A program made the translations under genes and the position numbers. 64,000 bases of DNA from Veillonella agrestimuris. GTDB lineage: Bacteria > Bacillota > Negativicutes > Veillonellales > Veillonellaceae. Under the pieces are notes generated by a model. The model was not told the DNA's origin. It searched no databases and saw only the letters and a list, made by a program, of their open reading frames with translations. How positions within the stretch are numbered: the first letter of the stretch is position 1; each line of letters opens with the position of its first letter. Positions 27,661 through 36,830 of this stretch are shown here, one piece after another. The stretch spans positions 154,749 to 218,748 of the forward strand of contig NZ_CALPCS010000001.1 in NCBI RefSeq assembly GCF_943193065.1, given 5' to 3'.

Positions 27661-28248
27661 TTATTTTTCGTAGTATTGTTTCATTTGGCTATAGCCATTG
27701 ACAATAACTTCAATTTCACCTGTGCGAGGATGAAAAATGAGTCCGTGGATAGGCACATCTTTCGGAATAAGCGGATTGATGCGCAATTCATCTACAGTCT
27801 CTTCTACATTTTCTGCAGGATGTGTAAATCCATCTGCCCAATGTTCCATTTCGCGTTTTACCATACGAATCGCTTCTGGTGCAATACCGCGAGCAATCAT
27901 TTTCTCTGTCAAACTTTGTGCCGTCGTCTTAGCCATACCACATTCGTGATGGCCGATGATAAAGATTTCATTTACACCTAGTTCATAGATACAAACAAGT
28001 AAACTCCGTACAATGCCATCAAAGGGACCTGTAATGGAATTACCCGCCGTTTTAATAATTTTAGCTTCGCCACGACCAATATCCATAGAATCTTCTAAAA
28101 AGTTCACTAATCGCGTATCCATACATGTAACAATAGCCATCTCGCGACTCGGCATTTTACTACACTTTGTATCCGTTTCTACATATCCTGTATTTTGATC
28201 TTCTACATAAGCTCTATTATATTTTAAAATATCATCTAATAAACTCAT
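27661..28248 (-). CDS. Beta-class carbonic anhydrase
   Basis: 195 residues. The zinc ligands are in TCMDTRL (Cys and Asp/Arg dyad, near residue 42) and HHECGMA (His and Cys, near 100), with the conserved AGNSITGPFDG between them. It interconverts CO2 and bicarbonate, which an anaerobe using methylmalonyl-CoA or PEP carboxylation steps needs. It is cytoplasmic, with no signal. AGGGGTAAGT precedes the ATG. The phosphatase gene follows 25 bases downstream. Confidence 0.92.
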   Translation of the reverse strand: MSLLDDILKYNRAYVEDQNTGYVETDTKCSKMPSREMAIVTCMDTRLVNFLEDSMDIGRGEAKIIKTAGNSITGPFDGIVRSLLVCIYELGVNEIFIIGHHECGMAKTTAQSLTEKMIARGIAPEAIRMVKREMEHWADGFTHPAENVEETVDELRINPLIPKDVPIHGLIFHPRTGEIEVIVNGYSQMKQYYEK

Positions 28249-28348
28249 ACTTACCCCTTATTTAGTGGTATAGCTACCTCATGCTTTATTCTATTCACTA
28301 GTAACTACACTATGTCTTACCTATGGTCCTACTAATTAGGCAATCGTC

Positions 28349-28858
28349 TTACTTGTCTGCCGTAGAGAGGGCTTCAATAGCCACACTACCACCTCGTACG
28401 ACTTCGATGCGATTCACAAACATATCATTAAACAAAGCAATCATGTCATTATTTTTCGACACTGTTTTCACACATTGAACAAGGACGGACTTACGATTAT
28501 AGTCAATCACTTGTAAATCAAAGGTTTCAGCAATACGGAAAATTTCTTGTTTATCCGCTTCTTTACAACTATTAACCTTAATAAATAATAATTCTTTCTT
28601 GGTAATAGCCATATCAGTGAAATCAATAACCTTAATCACCTCTACACTTCGATTTAATTGCTTAATGATTTGCTCATATGTTAAATCGTCACATGTAAGC
28701 TCAATCGTCATACGGGACATAGTAGGGTCTTCTGTTTCCCCTACCGTCAACGTATCTAAGTTGTAATTCTTTCCTGCAAAGAGACCAGAAATTTTAGCGA
28801 GAACCCCAATTTGGTTTTCTACATAGGCAGAAATACAACGTTTTTCTAAATGTAACAT
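28349..28858 (-). CDS. ilvN: Acetolactate synthase small (regulatory) subunit
   Basis: 169 residues with an ACT domain at the start (YVENQIGVLAKISGLFAGKNYNLDTLTVG), followed by a second ACT-like C-terminal domain. It activates the catalytic subunit and gives valine feedback inhibition. AAGGAGG precedes the ATG, and it starts nine bases after ilvB. The standard length and conserved N-terminus support the assignment. Confidence 0.93.
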   Translation of the reverse strand: MLHLEKRCISAYVENQIGVLAKISGLFAGKNYNLDTLTVGETEDPTMSRMTIELTCDDLTYEQIIKQLNRSVEVIKVIDFTDMAITKKELLFIKVNSCKEADKQEIFRIAETFDLQVIDYNRKSVLVQCVKTVSKNNDMIALFNDMFVNRIEVVRGGSVAIEALSTADK

Positions 28859-28867
28859 AGGGCCTCC

Positions 28868-30595
28868 TTATTTCTTGTCTTTCAATATCATGTCACTCAA
28901 CGATTTACCAGCCGGTACCATAGGCATAACATTGAGTTCTGTTGGAATAATACATTCAATTAAGGTCGGGCCTTTTTTGAATTGATCAGCTTTTTTGAAA
29001 GCCCCTTCTAATTCGTCAATCTTAGTCACTCGAATACCTTGAGCCCCATAGGCTTCAGCTAATTGCACGAAATTTGGCACATAGTCAAATTCCCCATTGT
29101 CGATACTTTCACGGGTAACCATGGCGCTTTCATCCATTAACAAATTCGTACAAGCATAGTGTTTATCATAAAATAATTGCTGCCATTGCCGCACATTGCC
29201 TAAGAACCCATTATTCAAGACAATCAACGTAACAGGCAATTTATAATGCATAGCAGTAGCAAATTCTTGGATGTTCATTTGCACCCCACCGTCACCACAA
29301 ATGGCAAAGACGCGAGCTTTCGGATTCCCCATTTGTGCCCCTAATGCGGCAGGGAAACCATAGCCCATCGTACCGAGGCCACCAGAAGTCAATAATTGTT
29401 GATTGCCTTCTACTTCCAAGAACTGCGTCGTCCACAACTGGTTTTGCCCTACATCAGTGGCAACGATAGGTTTCTCGTAATGGTCGTTAATATATTGAAT
29501 CACTCGTTCTGGCGTCAAGCCTTCAATATAAGATTGTGTGACTGGTTCTTTCTCTTTCAATTCTTGCAATTGAGATGGCCAATCTTTCAAATCTTGAGGC
29601 TCTAAATATTCCAACAATTTTTCAATAGCTAATTTAGCATCTGCTACGATAGGAATATCGACTTTAATATTTTTGGAAATGGACGCCGCATCAACGTCAA
29701 TGTGAATGATTTTTGTATTTTGTGCGAAAGTACTCAATTTGCCTGTAATGCGGTCATTAAAACGAGTTCCGATGGAAATCATCACATCGCAATCCGTCAA
29801 AGCTACATTAGGTGCATAGCCACCATGAATCCCTACATTACCTAAGTAAAGGGGATGGCGAGAACTAATAGCGCCTTTCCCCATCAAAGTAGTTACTACA
29901 GGAATACCTGTGCGGTCTACCAACTCCGTCATCAATACGTTAGCACCACTAATGCTAACGCCACCGCCTAACAAGAATAATGGACGCTTCGCTTTGGCGA
30001 TAATAGAGCAAGCTTTTTTAATTTGACCTACATGAACAGTTTCATTCGGCTTATAGCCACGAATGTTTACTTCTGTAGGGTAAGCATCAGAACCCATTGT
30101 TTTTTGAATATTTTTAGGAATATCCACCACCACTGGGCCTGGTCTGCCAGTGCGAGCAATATAGAACGCCTCTTTTAAAATGCGCCCCAAATCTTTCCGA
30201 TCTCGTACCGTAATAGCGTATTTACAAATATTGCGAACAATACCTACTGTATCTACTTCTTGGAAGGCATCATTACCCATCAAGGACAAATCTACTTGGC
30301 CTGTTAAGCACACCAAAGGTACACTATCAGCATAAGCCGTAGCTATACCAGTTACTAAATTAGTAGCCCCTGGTCCAGATGTAACCATACAAACTCCGAC
30401 TTTGCCAGTGCTACGTGCATAGCCATCAGCAGCATGGGCTAAAGCTTGTTCGTGACGTGGCAAAATGACTTTCACCATATCTTGTTTATATAATTCATCC
30501 ATAATATCGATTGTCGCTGCACCAGGATAATTAAACAAGTATTCAACACCTTCTTCTTGTAGCGCTTTCACTACATAAGCGGCACCAGAAATCAT
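28868..30595 (-). CDS. ilvB: Acetolactate synthase large (catalytic) subunit
   Basis: A 575-residue thiamine-diphosphate enzyme that condenses two pyruvate molecules to acetolactate, or pyruvate with 2-oxobutyrate, for branched-chain amino acids. The catalytic Glu region is NYPGAATIDIMDEL. The TPP-binding motif is CGDGGVQMNIQEFATAM...NNGFLGNVRQW near residue 430, and FAD-binding residues lie in the middle domain. GGAGGAG precedes the ATG. Its 5' region holds a 10-bp inverted repeat next to the ribosome site. No other ilv genes are adjacent. Confidence 0.95.
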   Translation of the reverse strand: MISGAAYVVKALQEEGVEYLFNYPGAATIDIMDELYKQDMVKVILPRHEQALAHAADGYARSTGKVGVCMVTSGPGATNLVTGIATAYADSVPLVCLTGQVDLSLMGNDAFQEVDTVGIVRNICKYAITVRDRKDLGRILKEAFYIARTGRPGPVVVDIPKNIQKTMGSDAYPTEVNIRGYKPNETVHVGQIKKACSIIAKAKRPLFLLGGGVSISGANVLMTELVDRTGIPVVTTLMGKGAISSRHPLYLGNVGIHGGYAPNVALTDCDVMISIGTRFNDRITGKLSTFAQNTKIIHIDVDAASISKNIKVDIPIVADAKLAIEKLLEYLEPQDLKDWPSQLQELKEKEPVTQSYIEGLTPERVIQYINDHYEKPIVATDVGQNQLWTTQFLEVEGNQQLLTSGGLGTMGYGFPAALGAQMGNPKARVFAICGDGGVQMNIQEFATAMHYKLPVTLIVLNNGFLGNVRQWQQLFYDKHYACTNLLMDESAMVTRESIDNGEFDYVPNFVQLAEAYGAQGIRVTKIDELEGAFKKADQFKKGPTLIECIIPTELNVMPMVPAGKSLSDMILKDKK

Positions 30596-30608
30596 AGCAC
30601 TCCTCCAT

Positions 30609-30641
30609 TAATGAGAATTTATCATTCTATTATTCTCATTA
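30609..30641 (-). promoter_or_regulatory. Inverted repeat in the ilvB 5' region
   Basis: A perfect 10-bp inverted repeat (TAATGAGAAT / ATTCTCATTA, 13-nt spacer), ending 13 bases before the ilvB ATG and just 5' of the ribosome site. It may be a repressor operator (Fur-like in look) or an RNA hairpin close to the Shine-Dalgarno. No T-box features are seen. Confidence 0.5.
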
Positions 30642-30784
30642 TTTTCATTACATATATCTAAAAAATTGAATGTTTTTAAAAATTATGTTATACTCAATAC
30701 TATACCATATCTTGCGATTTGTGAGTATGTAATAGACATTGAAATACTATATTATATACATTTGTATTGAAAGGACTGATGACC

Positions 30785-31063
30785 ATGAAAGAAATTTTAG
30801 GCTTCCACTTAAACGGCTGCCCGTATTGCCAAAATGCATTCCGCGCTATTGATGAACTCGTTGCTGAAAATCCTGCGTACGCAGATATTCACATTAACTG
30901 GGTAGAAGATCAAGATGCACATGAGTTATTCAAAACTCACCCGTATGAATACTATCCAAATCTTTGGTTTGACTTAGACAAACAATACGAAGCACAACCT
31001 GGTGAAAGCTACGAACAAACTAAAGCTTTAATCAAAGCAGTTTTCGACAAAGCTATTGCATAA
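30785..31063 (+). CDS. Glutaredoxin/thioredoxin-like small redox protein
   Basis: 92 residues in a thioredoxin fold. The N-terminal beta strand and the active-site CPYC motif (HLNGCPYCQNAF) are at about residues 8-18, and the family cis-Pro is in the segment YYPNLWF. It probably reduces disulfides or binds iron-sulfur intermediates in the cytoplasm. The ATG at 30785 is chosen; an in-frame ATG at 30779 lies closer to AAAGGA (3 bases) than the usual spacing. The last bases merge into a bidirectional terminator. Confidence 0.8.
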   Translation: MKEILGFHLNGCPYCQNAFRAIDELVAENPAYADIHINWVEDQDAHELFKTHPYEYYPNLWFDLDKQYEAQPGESYEQTKALIKAVFDKAIA

Positions 31064-31069
31064 GACATA

Positions 31070-31116
31070 AAAAAGACGTTGTAGGTATCGGTAAGACCGA
31101 CCTGCAACGTCTTTTT
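31070..31116. terminator. Bidirectional terminator
   Basis: A 17-bp stem with one wobble (aaaaagacgttgtaggt / acctgcaacgtcttttt) just past the redox gene. It also stops minus-strand transcripts from the nitroreductase gene. Confidence 0.85.
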
Positions 31117-31196
31117 ATTTCTCATCTAGATTCACTAGAAACACTCATAGGAGATTAATTTAAAAGCTGTGACTACACTCTATTTACAACTAACTA

Positions 31197-31904
31197 TTAG
31201 ATAATTTCAACAATTTCATCCATAGTACGTCTTGTTTTAGGACGACGAGGTTCTTCTGCTCGATAGCCAAATGCAGCCATAACCGCAATGCCGAATTCTT
31301 TCGTATCAAACAATCCTAGTTCATCGCCTAATAAAGCAGTCATATTATCTTGATGGAAACCTTCTAATGGGCAAGAATCAATACCTTCATAAGCCGCCAT
31401 TGTAAGCATATTTCCTAATACGATATAAGCTTGTTTAGATGTCCAATCAAAAGCAGCTCGCTCAGATTCAAATGTTTTGTAATCCTCTTCTGTAAATCGT
31501 TTATAAAAACCTTTATATAGATCTTGAATATCTTCAGGTAGTTGCTTTACTTCATCTACCATGTGACGAATATAGGGAGAATCAAACTGAATCTCTTGTT
31601 TCTTTCTTGCTAAGATGGCAACGAAATGGCTAGCTTCTAAACCAGCTTGGATGCCCCAACCAAACTCTGCCATACGTTGACGAATTTCTTTATTTTGTAT
31701 AACAAGTAATTTAAATGGCTCAAAACCTAGCGATGTAGGTGTTAATCGAGCGGCTTCTAAAATAGCACTCCAGTCCTCATGACCGATAATTTTAGTAGGA
31801 TCAAATTTTTTGCACGCATGACGATACAACATAGCGTTCAACAAATCTTCTCTCTTCAAATTAGACACATTCGCTTGTTTTGTTTCTACAATATATTGAC
31901 TCAC
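31197..31904 (-). CDS. Nitroreductase-family NAD(P)H oxidoreductase
   Basis: A 235-residue FMN-dependent enzyme of the NfsB/YdgI type. The FMN-binding N-terminal motif is RHACKKFDPTKI, TPTSLGFEPFKLLVIQN follows, and the C-terminal motif is VMAAFGYRAEEPRRPK. It transfers hydride to nitroaromatics or quinones; the natural role is unclear. The start is GTG (31904) preceded by AAAGGAG six bases away. It is cytoplasmic and monocistronic. Confidence 0.85.
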   Translation of the reverse strand: MSQYIVETKQANVSNLKREDLLNAMLYRHACKKFDPTKIIGHEDWSAILEAARLTPTSLGFEPFKLLVIQNKEIRQRMAEFGWGIQAGLEASHFVAILARKKQEIQFDSPYIRHMVDEVKQLPEDIQDLYKGFYKRFTEEDYKTFESERAAFDWTSKQAYIVLGNMLTMAAYEGIDSCPLEGFHQDNMTALLGDELGLFDTKEFGIAVMAAFGYRAEEPRRPKTRRTMDEIVEII

Positions 31905-32136
31905 AAAAAACTCCTTTATAACATCATTGTCGCATTGTTTTTAATTCTAAATTGCGTTTTTCATCTACTGTCATATAATGCTCCTTCTATGCTACTACTC
32001 ATTATAACATCCACGCTATATATTAAACCACTTAAACTCATATAAACAACTTACTTTCATCTGAAACCTTCCTATGAGTTATCGCCCTATCTCTATTAAT
32101 AAAACAGTAAATATGATATAATCGTTACGTATTCAT

Positions 32137-32211
32137 GCGCCTATAGCTCAGGGGATAGAGCGCCGGTCTCCGGAACCGGGTGCGCAGGTTCGATTCCTGC
32201 TAGGCGCACCA
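32137..32211 (+). tRNA. tRNA-Arg, anticodon CCG
   Basis: 75 bases with encoded CCA. Acceptor stem GCGCCTA / TAGGCGC, D-arm GCTC-AGGGGATA-GAGC, anticodon loop CTCCGGA giving anticodon CCG (Arg, codon CGG), T-arm GCAGG-TTCGATT-CCTGC. All stems pair. It has its own terminator right after, and no other tRNA is near. Confidence 0.96.
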
Positions 32212-32216
32212 AGTAA

Positions 32217-32250
32217 CAAAAGGGTTCTCCATTTATGGAGAACCCTTTTG
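32217..32250 (+). terminator. Terminator of the tRNA-Arg gene
   Basis: A 14-bp stem (caaaagggttctcc / ggagaacccttttg) with a 6-nt loop, followed by ttttattt. Confidence 0.9.
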
Positions 32251-32359
32251 TTTTATTTGAGCCCAATAACGAAATTAACTAGATAAAATAGACTAATCTC
32301 ACCACTCTATGCTAAAATACTTTCAAATAAATTAAATATTAATTCAGGAGGTAGGATAT

Positions 32360-32584
32360 ATGAGTAAACCCCCATTAATCCTAACAATCTTTTTATCCGT
32401 AGCACTAACTATTGTTAATTATTTCTATATTAGCAGCGAAGTCTATCTCGATTCTAATGGCATTCTTGTAGAACCATTCTACTTGGTAGTACTAACTTCC
32501 TTTTTACTCATCGCCCTCGGCATTACCATCATTTGGTTGTTATTGAGTCTCGCCATTTCAGCTTGGAGACACTATAAAGGGTAG
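32360..32584 (+). CDS. Small hypothetical membrane protein
   Basis: 74 residues with two hydrophobic segments (about residues 5-22 and 40-65) and a short connecting loop (YISSEVYLDSNGILVEP) that would sit in the periplasm or cytoplasm depending on topology. A strong AGGAGG lies ten bases upstream. I do not recognise the family. It lies 36 bases before the secreted-protein gene 32621-33310 and may be co-transcribed with it. Confidence 0.7.
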   Translation: MSKPPLILTIFLSVALTIVNYFYISSEVYLDSNGILVEPFYLVVLTSFLLIALGITIIWLLLSLAISAWRHYKG

Positions 32585-32620
32585 CCTCATTCTAAATAAT
32601 CTAATTATAGAGGAGTCATA

Positions 32621-33310
32621 ATGAAAATTAAATGTCTATATAAACAAATTGCTCTCACTATTACAATATCTGCGCTTACTATAATTCCCACTACAAACGA
32701 TGCGCAAACAACTCTACCTAATCAGGCTCAATCAACACCTATACAACAAGTAGAGCTAGGGAGATTTGCCTATGAAACTACGAAATATCCTAGTTCAATT
32801 CATCGTCAATTAGCAGAGTCTAAGCCTAATATAGCTATTGAAAACGCTATACAGCAGGCATTGCAAATTCCTACTGAAGCCCTTATCAACTCCCGATATA
32901 TGTATAATTACGTAGATCTAAATGGTGATGGAACGCAAGAAGTATTAGCTATCGTTATGGGGCCATATACATCTGGCACAGGTGGACATACACTACTATG
33001 GATTGTACCTACAAAAGATACATGGCAAGTAAGTCAAGTTTGGTCCTTAGTACGAACACCAATTATCATCACGACCAAAGCTATCAATAATCGCCCCTAT
33101 GGCGCACGTGGCATTCTTACATACCGATCTGGTGGCGGTGCCACGCCATCATGGGTACTATTAAAAAATTCTCATGGCGAATATGATTCAGTTAATAACG
33201 GAACAGAGCTAATGTCCCTTACAGGTATAGAAGGAACTGCAATTATGGCAGACCGTTTATCCTTAGCCCAATTGCAGGGACGGATTCATTCATTTCAAGT
33301 TGCTAATTAG
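32621..33310 (+). CDS. Hypothetical secreted protein with a Ca-binding-like motif
   Basis: 229 residues with a signal peptide (basic start, hydrophobic about 11-25, likely cut near SAL/NDA) and an Asn/Thr-rich mature part. One segment, DLNGDGTQEVLA, resembles the DxDxDG loops of EF-hand or FG-GAP proteins. The rest (GPYTSGTGGHTLLWIV, YRSGGGATPSW) suggests a beta-rich fold. The family is not recognised. GAGGAG precedes the ATG. It follows the small membrane-protein gene and has a terminator after it. Confidence 0.7.
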   Translation: MKIKCLYKQIALTITISALTIIPTTNDAQTTLPNQAQSTPIQQVELGRFAYETTKYPSSIHRQLAESKPNIAIENAIQQALQIPTEALINSRYMYNYVDLNGDGTQEVLAIVMGPYTSGTGGHTLLWIVPTKDTWQVSQVWSLVRTPIIITTKAINNRPYGARGILTYRSGGGATPSWVLLKNSHGEYDSVNNGTELMSLTGIEGTAIMADRLSLAQLQGRIHSFQVAN

Positions 33311-33319
33311 CTCCAATAA

Positions 33320-33350
33320 AGAGGGTTCTCCACAGCTGGAGAGCCCTCTT
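33320..33350. terminator. Terminator after the secreted-protein gene
   Basis: A 13-bp stem with one wobble (agagggttctcca / tggagagccctct), followed by tttatattt on the plus strand. It also lies just past the SDR gene on the minus strand. The core ggttctcc resembles the tRNA-Arg terminator. Confidence 0.8.
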
Positions 33351-33361
33351 TTATATTTACC

Positions 33362-34120
33362 CTATTTCTTATGCACCATAAATCCTGCCGCCTGTTGATT
33401 AGCCATAATAGTCACGTCTGAAATTTGTAATCGTTTTGGCTGATTCGTCACATAATACACCACATCGGCTACATCTTCTGGTTGGATCGCATCGATGCCT
33501 GCATATACCGAATCGGCACGATCTTTGTCACCGTGAAAACGTACTGTACTAAAGTCTGTTTCTACAATACCTGGTTGTATGGTGGTCACTTTAATATCAG
33601 TAGCAATGGTATCCATGCGAATACCGTCACTCAATGTTTTAACGGCAGCTTTCGTGGCGCAATACACAGCCCCTTTTGGGTAGGCATAAATACCAGCTGT
33701 AGATCCCATATTGACGATATGTCCAGAATTTTGCCCTATCATGAAAGGCAATACTTCCTTCGTCACATAAATCAGACCTTTCACATTTGTATCAATCATA
33801 GTTACCGCATCATCAACAGCACTATCTTGAAAGTCATCTAATCCTTGTGCCAAACCGGCGTTATTAACGAGCACATCAACGCCACCAAAAGCCTCAATAG
33901 CAGGCTTAATTTTTGCGACTACATCTTCTCTCTGTTGTACATCGAGGACAATGGTATCAACGCGAACGCCAAATTCTGTAGTTAACTCAACTTTCACCGA
34001 TTCTAATAATGTCGTGCGTCGACCAGCGATAAGCAAATCATCACCATGACTAGCAAAGACCCGTGCACAAGCGAGCCCAATCCCAGATGTTGCACCAGTA
34101 ATCAATATACGACGAGCCAC
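33362..34120 (-). CDS. SDR-family NADP oxidoreductase (YdfG-like)
   Basis: 252 residues with the classical SDR pattern: TGATSGIGLACARVFASHG (cofactor, near residue 8), NNAG (near 89), Ser in NMGSTAGIY and the catalytic pair YCATK (near 152). The closing PGIVETDFSTVRFHGD matches the YdfG group (3-hydroxy acid or serine/malonic-semialdehyde dehydrogenase). The GTG start has GGAGGTAGGT upstream. The substrate is not certain. Confidence 0.85.
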   Translation of the reverse strand: MARRILITGATSGIGLACARVFASHGDDLLIAGRRTTLLESVKVELTTEFGVRVDTIVLDVQQREDVVAKIKPAIEAFGGVDVLVNNAGLAQGLDDFQDSAVDDAVTMIDTNVKGLIYVTKEVLPFMIGQNSGHIVNMGSTAGIYAYPKGAVYCATKAAVKTLSDGIRMDTIATDIKVTTIQPGIVETDFSTVRFHGDKDRADSVYAGIDAIQPEDVADVVYYVTNQPKRLQISDVTIMANQQAAGFMVHKK

Positions 34121-34230
34121 AGGGACCTACCTCCTTCTTCAACAGATACAATATTGAACTTACAAATATTATATCTCTATACAGTGTTTTTAAACACCTT
34201 TTTGTTATGTAGACAATCTGTAATGATTTA

Positions 34231-34683
34231 TTATTTCTTAAGTTTCTTTAGCAAAGCATTACAGCTACGACTAATATCCTCATAAGTTTCATCAAAGTCG
34301 CCAGTATACCATGGGTCTCTTACATCCCGCATTTCCCCTATGAAAGATAAGGCTTTATGTACTTTGTGATCCACATCGTCACCGATAATGCGCTGTAAAT
34401 TGCGAGCATTATTTTCATCCATAATAATGAGGTAATCAAAGTTATCATAGTCATCTTTAGTAACTTGTCTCGCAGCTCGTTTAGCATAAGAAATCCCCAA
34501 TTCATCTAACTTTGCCTTTGTACCGTGATGCGTATCGTTACCGATTTCATCACGAGAGGTAGCAGCTGATTCAATATATATTTGGTTCCCTAAACCTGCT
34601 TCTTTTACGATGTGTTTCATATAAAATTCTGCCATCGTAGAGCGGCAAATATTGCCGTGGCAAATAAATAAAATCTTTGTCAT
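34231..34683 (-). CDS. Low-molecular-weight protein tyrosine phosphatase
   Basis: 150 residues. The P-loop CHGNICRSTMAE (CX5R) is at residues 9-15, and the catalytic Asp is in DPWYTGDF near 130. The fold is that of LMW-PTP and arsenate reductase; the presence of the DPW motif favours the phosphatase. Its substrate is unknown. It is a single cytoplasmic domain. The SDR start lies about 110 bases downstream with no clear terminator. Confidence 0.88.
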   Translation of the reverse strand: MTKILFICHGNICRSTMAEFYMKHIVKEAGLGNQIYIESAATSRDEIGNDTHHGTKAKLDELGISYAKRAARQVTKDDYDNFDYLIIMDENNARNLQRIIGDDVDHKVHKALSFIGEMRDVRDPWYTGDFDETYEDISRSCNALLKKLKK

Positions 34684-34780
34684 ATATGTATCCTTATCTA
34701 TAATTCATAATGTATGAATAATGTTCCATATAATTTCATTATAGTATAAGTCATATCGCAAGTATAGCTATCAAAAACAA

Positions 34781-34813
34781 AAACGGCAGATGCCCTAAAA
34801 ACTTCTGCCATTT
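34781..34813 (-). terminator. Terminator after the DUF4198 gene
   Basis: A stem (aaacggcaga / tctgccattt, one mismatch), followed on the minus strand by GTTTTTGTTTTTG. Confidence 0.7.
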
Positions 34814-34843
34814 CTGCGCTATATACAAATAGATTTTAAAAGA

Positions 34844-35563
34844 CTATTCTGGGTAAATCATAAAAGACAATGCACTAAAGTATTTATTTTGTTCCCCTTT
34901 AATGTCCGTTGGGAATGCCACTTCTACACCTACTACATTAAGTCCATTAGCATTGACAGTTAGCATAGCTTTTCCGTTTTCGTCAGCCATACTTTCACCA
35001 GTCATGTCATTAATCAAGTCTTTAATAATCGGTGCATTTGCATATGGTTTACCATTTTTTAGGACTTGAATCTCATACATATCCCCTTTTTTCAAGGTCA
35101 ATGGATTGACAGAAGGTATAATCTGGATGAAAGCACTATCATCGATCATCGGTTTGATCGCATCATTCCAGTAATGAACATCATACTTCAAGGCATGCGT
35201 ACTTTTTGTAGCACCAGGAACTTCCGTAATCCGTTTATGTACAGTATTACCATCTTTGTCTTTAGTCCAATAGCCATAGTCAAAATGAGTTCTCGTAATG
35301 CCTAAATTATCGGTAGGCATAATAGAAATATGTTTCTCGTGTTTCATAACACTTAAAGGAATCTGCTTACCACCTATATCATAAGCAGTAATAGATTTCA
35401 CCATGTCTGGAGAATAAGCATTATCTACAGGACCTTCACCTAAAACAAGAACTGTTTCATCTAAACGATTTGCAAAAAATACACCATGTGCATCAACTTG
35501 AGTACATCCACAGCCTAATGCAAAACCTACAGCAAATACAGATGCTAATAACTTCTTGTTCAT
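34844..35563 (-). CDS. DUF4198-type periplasmic protein
   Basis: 239 residues. A signal peptide is cut probably after QVDA, leaving an N-terminal His (HGVFFANR) as in metal-binding relatives such as NikK and CopC-like proteins. The middle has HYWNDAIKPM, and the end is an Ig-like beta domain (KKGDMYEIQVLKNGKPY...MTGESMADENGKAMLTVNANG), the hallmark of DUF4198. The family is linked to nickel or cobalt import, but no cation transporter is next door. The ATG at 35563 is preferred because AAGGAGG lies seven bases upstream. Confidence 0.75.
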   Translation of the reverse strand: MNKKLLASVFAVGFALGCGCTQVDAHGVFFANRLDETVLVLGEGPVDNAYSPDMVKSITAYDIGGKQIPLSVMKHEKHISIMPTDNLGITRTHFDYGYWTKDKDGNTVHKRITEVPGATKSTHALKYDVHYWNDAIKPMIDDSAFIQIIPSVNPLTLKKGDMYEIQVLKNGKPYANAPIIKDLINDMTGESMADENGKAMLTVNANGLNVVGVEVAFPTDIKGEQNKYFSALSFMIYPE

Positions 35564-35690
35564 ACATACCTCCTTAAGAATATTTATCAATACGACTTAT
35601 ATTCATTATATGTCTGGTATGTTATTTTGCATATACAGGGGTTGGTATAATTATTTATGCTTATTTGTTATAGCAATTCATATATTGTCG

Positions 35691-36830
35691 TTACCATGTT
35701 TTTACATAAGCAAAACCTTCCATAATTGGTCTTGCTGTTCGAGCTACACCGGCTTTATGCAATATCCAATTGCCATCAACACATTCAATATCTATATTGA
35801 ACTCAAAGCTACCGGATGGATGTCCTATAACCACTTGATTCGTTTCTTTTGCACGACTACTTACTACATCATTAGCTACCGTTCCTGTAATGAGTGATGC
35901 TGTAGCTGTACAAATGCCTCCTGTAACAGCATAGGCTTTATGAATCTTGCCTAATGCTTTTGTTCGCGCTACTAGATCGATGCTATTTTCATCAATCACT
36001 CTACCATCCATACAAGTATAGCTAGCAGATTTCGCAACAACACAAATTTTTGGCACTGCCGAACTAACTGCATCTACAGACTTAGCAAGCCCCATACGCA
36101 ATGCACCTTGTACACGAAGTTCTTCTAATATATTCATAATACGTGCATCAGATTCGATATCACTAGCCGATTCTGATCCTATTAATCCAATATCTTCAGC
36201 TTTTACAAAAACAGCAGGAGTAGCAGCATCAACCATACTCACTTCTACATCTTGTCCATCTTGTAATGTTACTGTTTCTCGAACTTTACCTGTTGGTAAT
36301 AAACCACTCGTTTTAGAGCCTGCAGGTTCCATAAAATAAAGCGTTAATTTAGCGCCCGTACCAGGTACACCATCGATGGAAAAATCGCCTGAAAAGGCCG
36401 GCTCACCATCAACGATAGGCACATGTTCTTCTACATATTGTTTCGTATTTGTATTAAAAATGCGTACGGTCGTTACAGGTTCAACAATTTCTACTAAACC
36501 TTTTAAAATAGCAAATATGCCAACACCTGACAGTATATTGCCACAATTTCCTTCATAATCAACTTCCGCTTTTTCAATACCTACGTAACCAAATGTATAC
36601 GCTATATCTACCCCATATGGTTCGCCACTAGAAAGAATTGCTACCTTGCTTGTTAAAGGATCAGCACCACCGATGCCGTCAATTTGTCTAGCATCAGGGC
36701 TACCATATAATGAAAGTATAACTTCATCTCGTTGAGCTTGATTTTGTGGCAAATCATCACTCCATAAATAAGCGCCTCGGCTCGTGCCGCCCCGCATAAA
36801 TAATACTGGAATTTTTTTATAACCCTTCAT
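35691..36830 (-). CDS. PrpF-family aconitate isomerase-like protein
   Basis: A 379-residue epimerase/isomerase with the diaminopimelate-epimerase fold. The start IPVLFMRGGTSRGAYLWSDDLP and the GNCGNILSGVGIF motif carry the catalytic Lys/Cys positions of PrpF. PrpF converts 2-methyl-trans-aconitate to the cis form, or trans- to cis-aconitate. The gene overlaps the end of the aconitase gene by 14 bases, so the two are co-translated and act in one path. Related 4-oxalomesaconate tautomerases are possible alternatives. AAGGAAAAGAACA precedes the ATG. Confidence 0.8.
   Translation of the reverse strand: MKGYKKIPVLFMRGGTSRGAYLWSDDLPQNQAQRDEVILSLYGSPDARQIDGIGGADPLTSKVAILSSGEPYGVDIAYTFGYVGIEKAEVDYEGNCGNILSGVGIFAILKGLVEIVEPVTTVRIFNTNTKQYVEEHVPIVDGEPAFSGDFSIDGVPGTGAKLTLYFMEPAGSKTSGLLPTGKVRETVTLQDGQDVEVSMVDAATPAVFVKAEDIGLIGSESASDIESDARIMNILEELRVQGALRMGLAKSVDAVSSAVPKICVVAKSASYTCMDGRVIDENSIDLVARTKALGKIHKAYAVTGGICTATASLITGTVANDVVSSRAKETNQVVIGHPSGSFEFNIDIECVDGNWILHKAGVARTARPIMEGFAYVKTW

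Noticed and set aside
30596..30784. T-box leader before ilvB
   Set aside because: No T-box sequence (AGGGTGGNACCGCG-like) or terminator/antiterminator pair; the leader is too short.
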